NCBI GenBank assembly: GCA_002394535.1
Contig: DGUG01000175.1
Location: 1 to 23,676, forward strand
DNA length: 23,676 nt
DNA from: Lachnospiraceae bacterium UBA4316
GTDB lineage: Bacteria; Bacillota; Clostridia; Lachnospirales; Lachnospiraceae
Direction of reading: 5' to 3'
Both the position numbers and the translations under genes were made by a program. The notes under the pieces were generated by a model, which ran no database searches, was not told where the DNA came from, and saw only the letters and a list, made by a program, of their open reading frames with translations. Of the stretch, positions 22,248 through 23,676 are shown piece by piece (positions within the stretch are counted from its first letter, which is position 1; each line of letters begins with the position of its first letter).

Positions 22248-22679
22248 ATGGTGGAGAAAACAACGGATCTGTTCGACAAACTGAATTCAGTCCAGGGCAC
22301 GCGCGAACTCAATAACTATATCAAGAGCCTTAGCGATGACAGGATCACCCCTACTTTCGCAGGGTATATATCTTACATGGTCGAAGAGCGCGGTCTGACC
22401 AGATCCGAAGTCATCAGCAGCAGCCTTATCGAGCGGACATACGGCTACCAGATCATGAATGGAGTCAAGAATGCCGGCCGCGACAAGATAATCGCACTCT
22501 GCCTGGCTGCACACCTGACCCTCGAAGAGATCCAGAGAGCTCTTGAGATCGCCAAGGAAGGCATCCTTTACCCTAGGGACCCCAGAGACAGCATGATCAT
22601 CTTCGCCGTCAACAACGGCTACTCCGTCCGCAAGCTCAACAGTCTCCTCACCGAATCGGGATCTGATATCCTGAACTAG
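22248..22679 (+). CDS. XRE-like helix-turn-helix protein A
   Basis: 143 aa with CGGAGG 7 nt before the ATG. Residues about 45-100 (ERGLTRSEVI...IERTYGYQIMNGVKNAGRDK) fit an XRE/Cro-type helix-turn-helix with RTYGYQIMNG as the recognition end; the C-terminal part (ALEIAKEGILYPRDPRDSMI) is shared with its paralog at 22676-23065. Similar small proteins are, from memory, often found beside kinase-domain genes in Clostridia. It is divergent from the kinase operon and may regulate it or be a kinase target. Its TAG stop overlaps the stop of the convergent paralog. Confidence 0.82.
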   Translation: MVEKTTDLFDKLNSVQGTRELNNYIKSLSDDRITPTFAGYISYMVEERGLTRSEVISSSLIERTYGYQIMNGVKNAGRDKIIALCLAAHLTLEEIQRALEIAKEGILYPRDPRDSMIIFAVNNGYSVRKLNSLLTESGSDILN

Positions 22680-23065
22680 ACCAGTTCCGGCAGTTCATTC
22701 TTCTCCAGAAGATCATTCGTCTCCGTCAGATTATAATTGTGATCTATCGCATAGATGATGGCGGCGTCCCTGCTGTCCTTGTAATACAGTATTCCCTCGC
22801 GCGCGATCACCAGCGCCTTCTGGGTCGTGGCAAAGCTCAGTCCGGCCGCGATACACATGATGATTATCTTCTCCCTGCCCGGATTCCTCAGCCCCTTGAG
22901 TATCTGATACACATACGTGCGCTCGATCCTGCACCTCTTAACAAAGTCCGACTTTATCAGTCCGACCTCATCCAGACACTCCTCGAAAAAGTCAGCAAAG
23001 CTCTCATACTTCCTGTCATTTATATCGTTCAGGTATGCTGACAGCGCATCATCTCTGACTTCCAT
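22676..23065 (-). CDS. XRE-like helix-turn-helix protein B
   Basis: 129 aa from the ATG at 23065, chosen for the GGGGGGAG just upstream; a 14-residue longer start at 23107 has no such site. It is clearly a paralog of the plus-strand gene: IERTYVYQILKGLRNPGREK, ALVIAREGILYYKDSRDAAI. The two genes converge and share a CTAG palindrome in which both TAG stops overlap. Upstream, 8-bp arms AAACATCA/TGATGTTT flank its likely promoter, suggesting control by a dimeric regulator, possibly itself. Target unknown. Confidence 0.82.
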   Translation of the reverse strand: MEVRDDALSAYLNDINDRKYESFADFFEECLDEVGLIKSDFVKRCRIERTYVYQILKGLRNPGREKIIIMCIAAGLSFATTQKALVIAREGILYYKDSRDAAIIYAIDHNYNLTETNDLLEKNELPELV

Positions 23066-23076
23066 TTCTCCCCCCG

Positions 23077-23122
23077 AAACATCAATTAACTGACAATAAA
23101 TTATCACTTCTTACTGATGTTT
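23077..23122 (-). promoter_or_regulatory. Inverted repeat upstream of XRE-like gene B
   Basis: Perfect 8-bp arms AAACATCA (23077-23084) and TGATGTTT (23115-23122) lie 30 bp apart around an AT-rich stretch with a GATAAT-like -10. A possible operator. Confidence 0.4.
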
Positions 23123-23171
23123 TGGTTGGCTGTTGGCACACAGTTGATAAACGGGCGGGGGCGGCGGCTCC

Positions 23172-23433
23172 TTGTCCATGTTTTTGTCAATGATTTTGAT
23201 TTACCTGGACAATATCATGGACTTTAGCCGGCCATCAGCTCCTTGTCCATGTTTTTGTCAATGTTTTTAATTTACCTGGACAATATCATGGACTTTAGCC
23301 GTCCATCGACTCTTTGTCCATGTTTTTGTCAATGTTTTTGATTTACCTGGACAATATCACGGACTTCAGTCGCCCATCAGCTCCTTGTCCATGTTTTTGT
23401 CAATGTTTTTGATTTACCTGGATAATATCCTGG
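23172..23433. repeat. 71-bp tandem repeat array 3 (about four units)
   Basis: Units begin at 23172, 23243, 23314 and 23385, an exact 71-bp period; the last one diverges near its end. The core matches arrays 1 and 2 except that the right arm reads CCTGGACAA, giving one mismatch in the stem. Linkers are of the type TATCATGGACTTTAGCC, specific to this array. It fills most of the 482-base gap between 23065 and the gap gene; nothing gene-like is seen there. Confidence 0.95.
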
Positions 23434-23483
23434 CAGATCCACCGGACACCTGTTCCAATCTCCCCATCTCCCCTCTCCCACCA

Positions 23484-23516
23484 ACAAAAAACCGCCCCGG
23501 CATACGCCGGAGCGGT
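23484..23516 (-). terminator. Terminator of the GAPDH gene
   Basis: ACCGCTCCGGC pairs with GCCGGGGCGGT (one mismatch) around a 3-nt loop, followed by UUUUUU on the minus strand, about 30 bp after the stop. Confidence 0.9.
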
Positions 23517-23547
23517 GATCAGATCTTCAAAAACTATATGCTGTCTA

Positions 23548-23676
23548 TTAGCCGAGTTCTGCGAAGTACTTGATCGTTCTTACCATCTGTGATGTGTAAG
23601 AATTCTCGTTGTCGTACCAGGAAACAACCTGAACGAGTGAGTTGCCGTCATCCATCTTGGAAACCATTGTCTGGTT
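23548..23676 (-). CDS. gap: Glyceraldehyde-3-phosphate dehydrogenase, C-terminal end (partial)
   Basis: Only the last 42 codons are in the window; the rest lies beyond position 23676. The frame reads [20 protein letters not shown] followed by [20 protein letters not shown] and ends in Leu-Gly-stop. The SWYDNE...SYTSQ motif near the C-terminus is diagnostic of phosphorylating GAPDH, which oxidises glyceraldehyde 3-phosphate in glycolysis. The end is followed by a strong terminator. Catalytic Cys and the NAD-binding domain are not visible here. Confidence 0.93.
   Translation of the reverse strand, partial: NQTMVSKMDDGNSLVQVVSWYDNENSYTSQMVRTIKYFAELG

Noticed and set aside
3828..23433. The 71-bp arrays as CRISPR arrays (about 41-bp repeat, 30-bp spacer)
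   Set aside because: The linkers are nearly the same within each array, no cas genes are present, and the cores vary more than CRISPR repeats would.

Overview
The window looks like a chromosomal piece of a low-to-moderate GC Gram-positive anaerobe of the class Clostridia (phylum Bacillota; Lachnospiraceae or a close family is my best guess). The reasons are strong GGAGG ribosome binding sites, signal peptides followed by cell-wall-binding-type repeats, a ferredoxin-dependent 2-oxoacid oxidoreductase operon and a Gram-positive-type GAPDH. Almost all genes lie on the minus strand.

Region 1 (about 1-11300) is a cluster of ten intact paralogous secreted proteins plus one pseudogene. Each is a signal peptide followed only by tyrosine/lysine/glycine-rich repeats of the CW-binding (choline/glucan-binding-like) type, with no catalytic domain or sortase motif seen. 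Most are arranged as two-gene units with a conserved 17-bp gap (10395-8471, 8295-6326, 6146-4186). A related unit (3750-1309) ends in the pseudogene, which looks like a fusion of two paralogs. Units are separated by related terminators and promoters, so the cluster has grown by duplicating whole units and is mosaic inside.

Region 2 (11555-12763) holds a secreted BspA-type leucine-rich-repeat protein. The gap up to 13175 contains two tandem imperfect palindromes. Region 3 (13175-15826) is a complete korDABC-type operon (delta ferredoxin, alpha, TPP-binding beta, gamma) with a clear promoter and terminator: fermentative oxidation of branched-chain or other 2-oxoacids to acyl-CoA with reduced ferredoxin.

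Region 4 (15901-18029) has a PD-(D/E)XK-nuclease-like protein, a tandem repeat array and a plus-strand patatin-like phospholipase that appears to be leaderless. Region 5 (18019-22170, minus) is a tightly packed operon: a transmembrane Ser/Thr kinase with intact catalytic residues, a paralog that has lost all of them (a pseudokinase), and prmA. Both kinase-like proteins carry an outward-facing tail resembling Ltp-type lipoprotein repeats. Two paralogous XRE-like helix-turn-helix proteins follow, converging on a shared CTAG where both stop codons overlap. The window ends in the 3' part of gap (GAPDH).

A striking non-coding element appears three times (3828-4060, 16784-17052, 23172-23433): tandem arrays with an exact 71-bp period, made of an about 41-bp palindromic core shared by all arrays and an about 30-bp linker that differs between arrays. 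One array sits inside what is otherwise a conserved promoter region of the paralog cluster. The repeat family and the kinase/pseudokinase/XRE locus are the best candidates for something undescribed.
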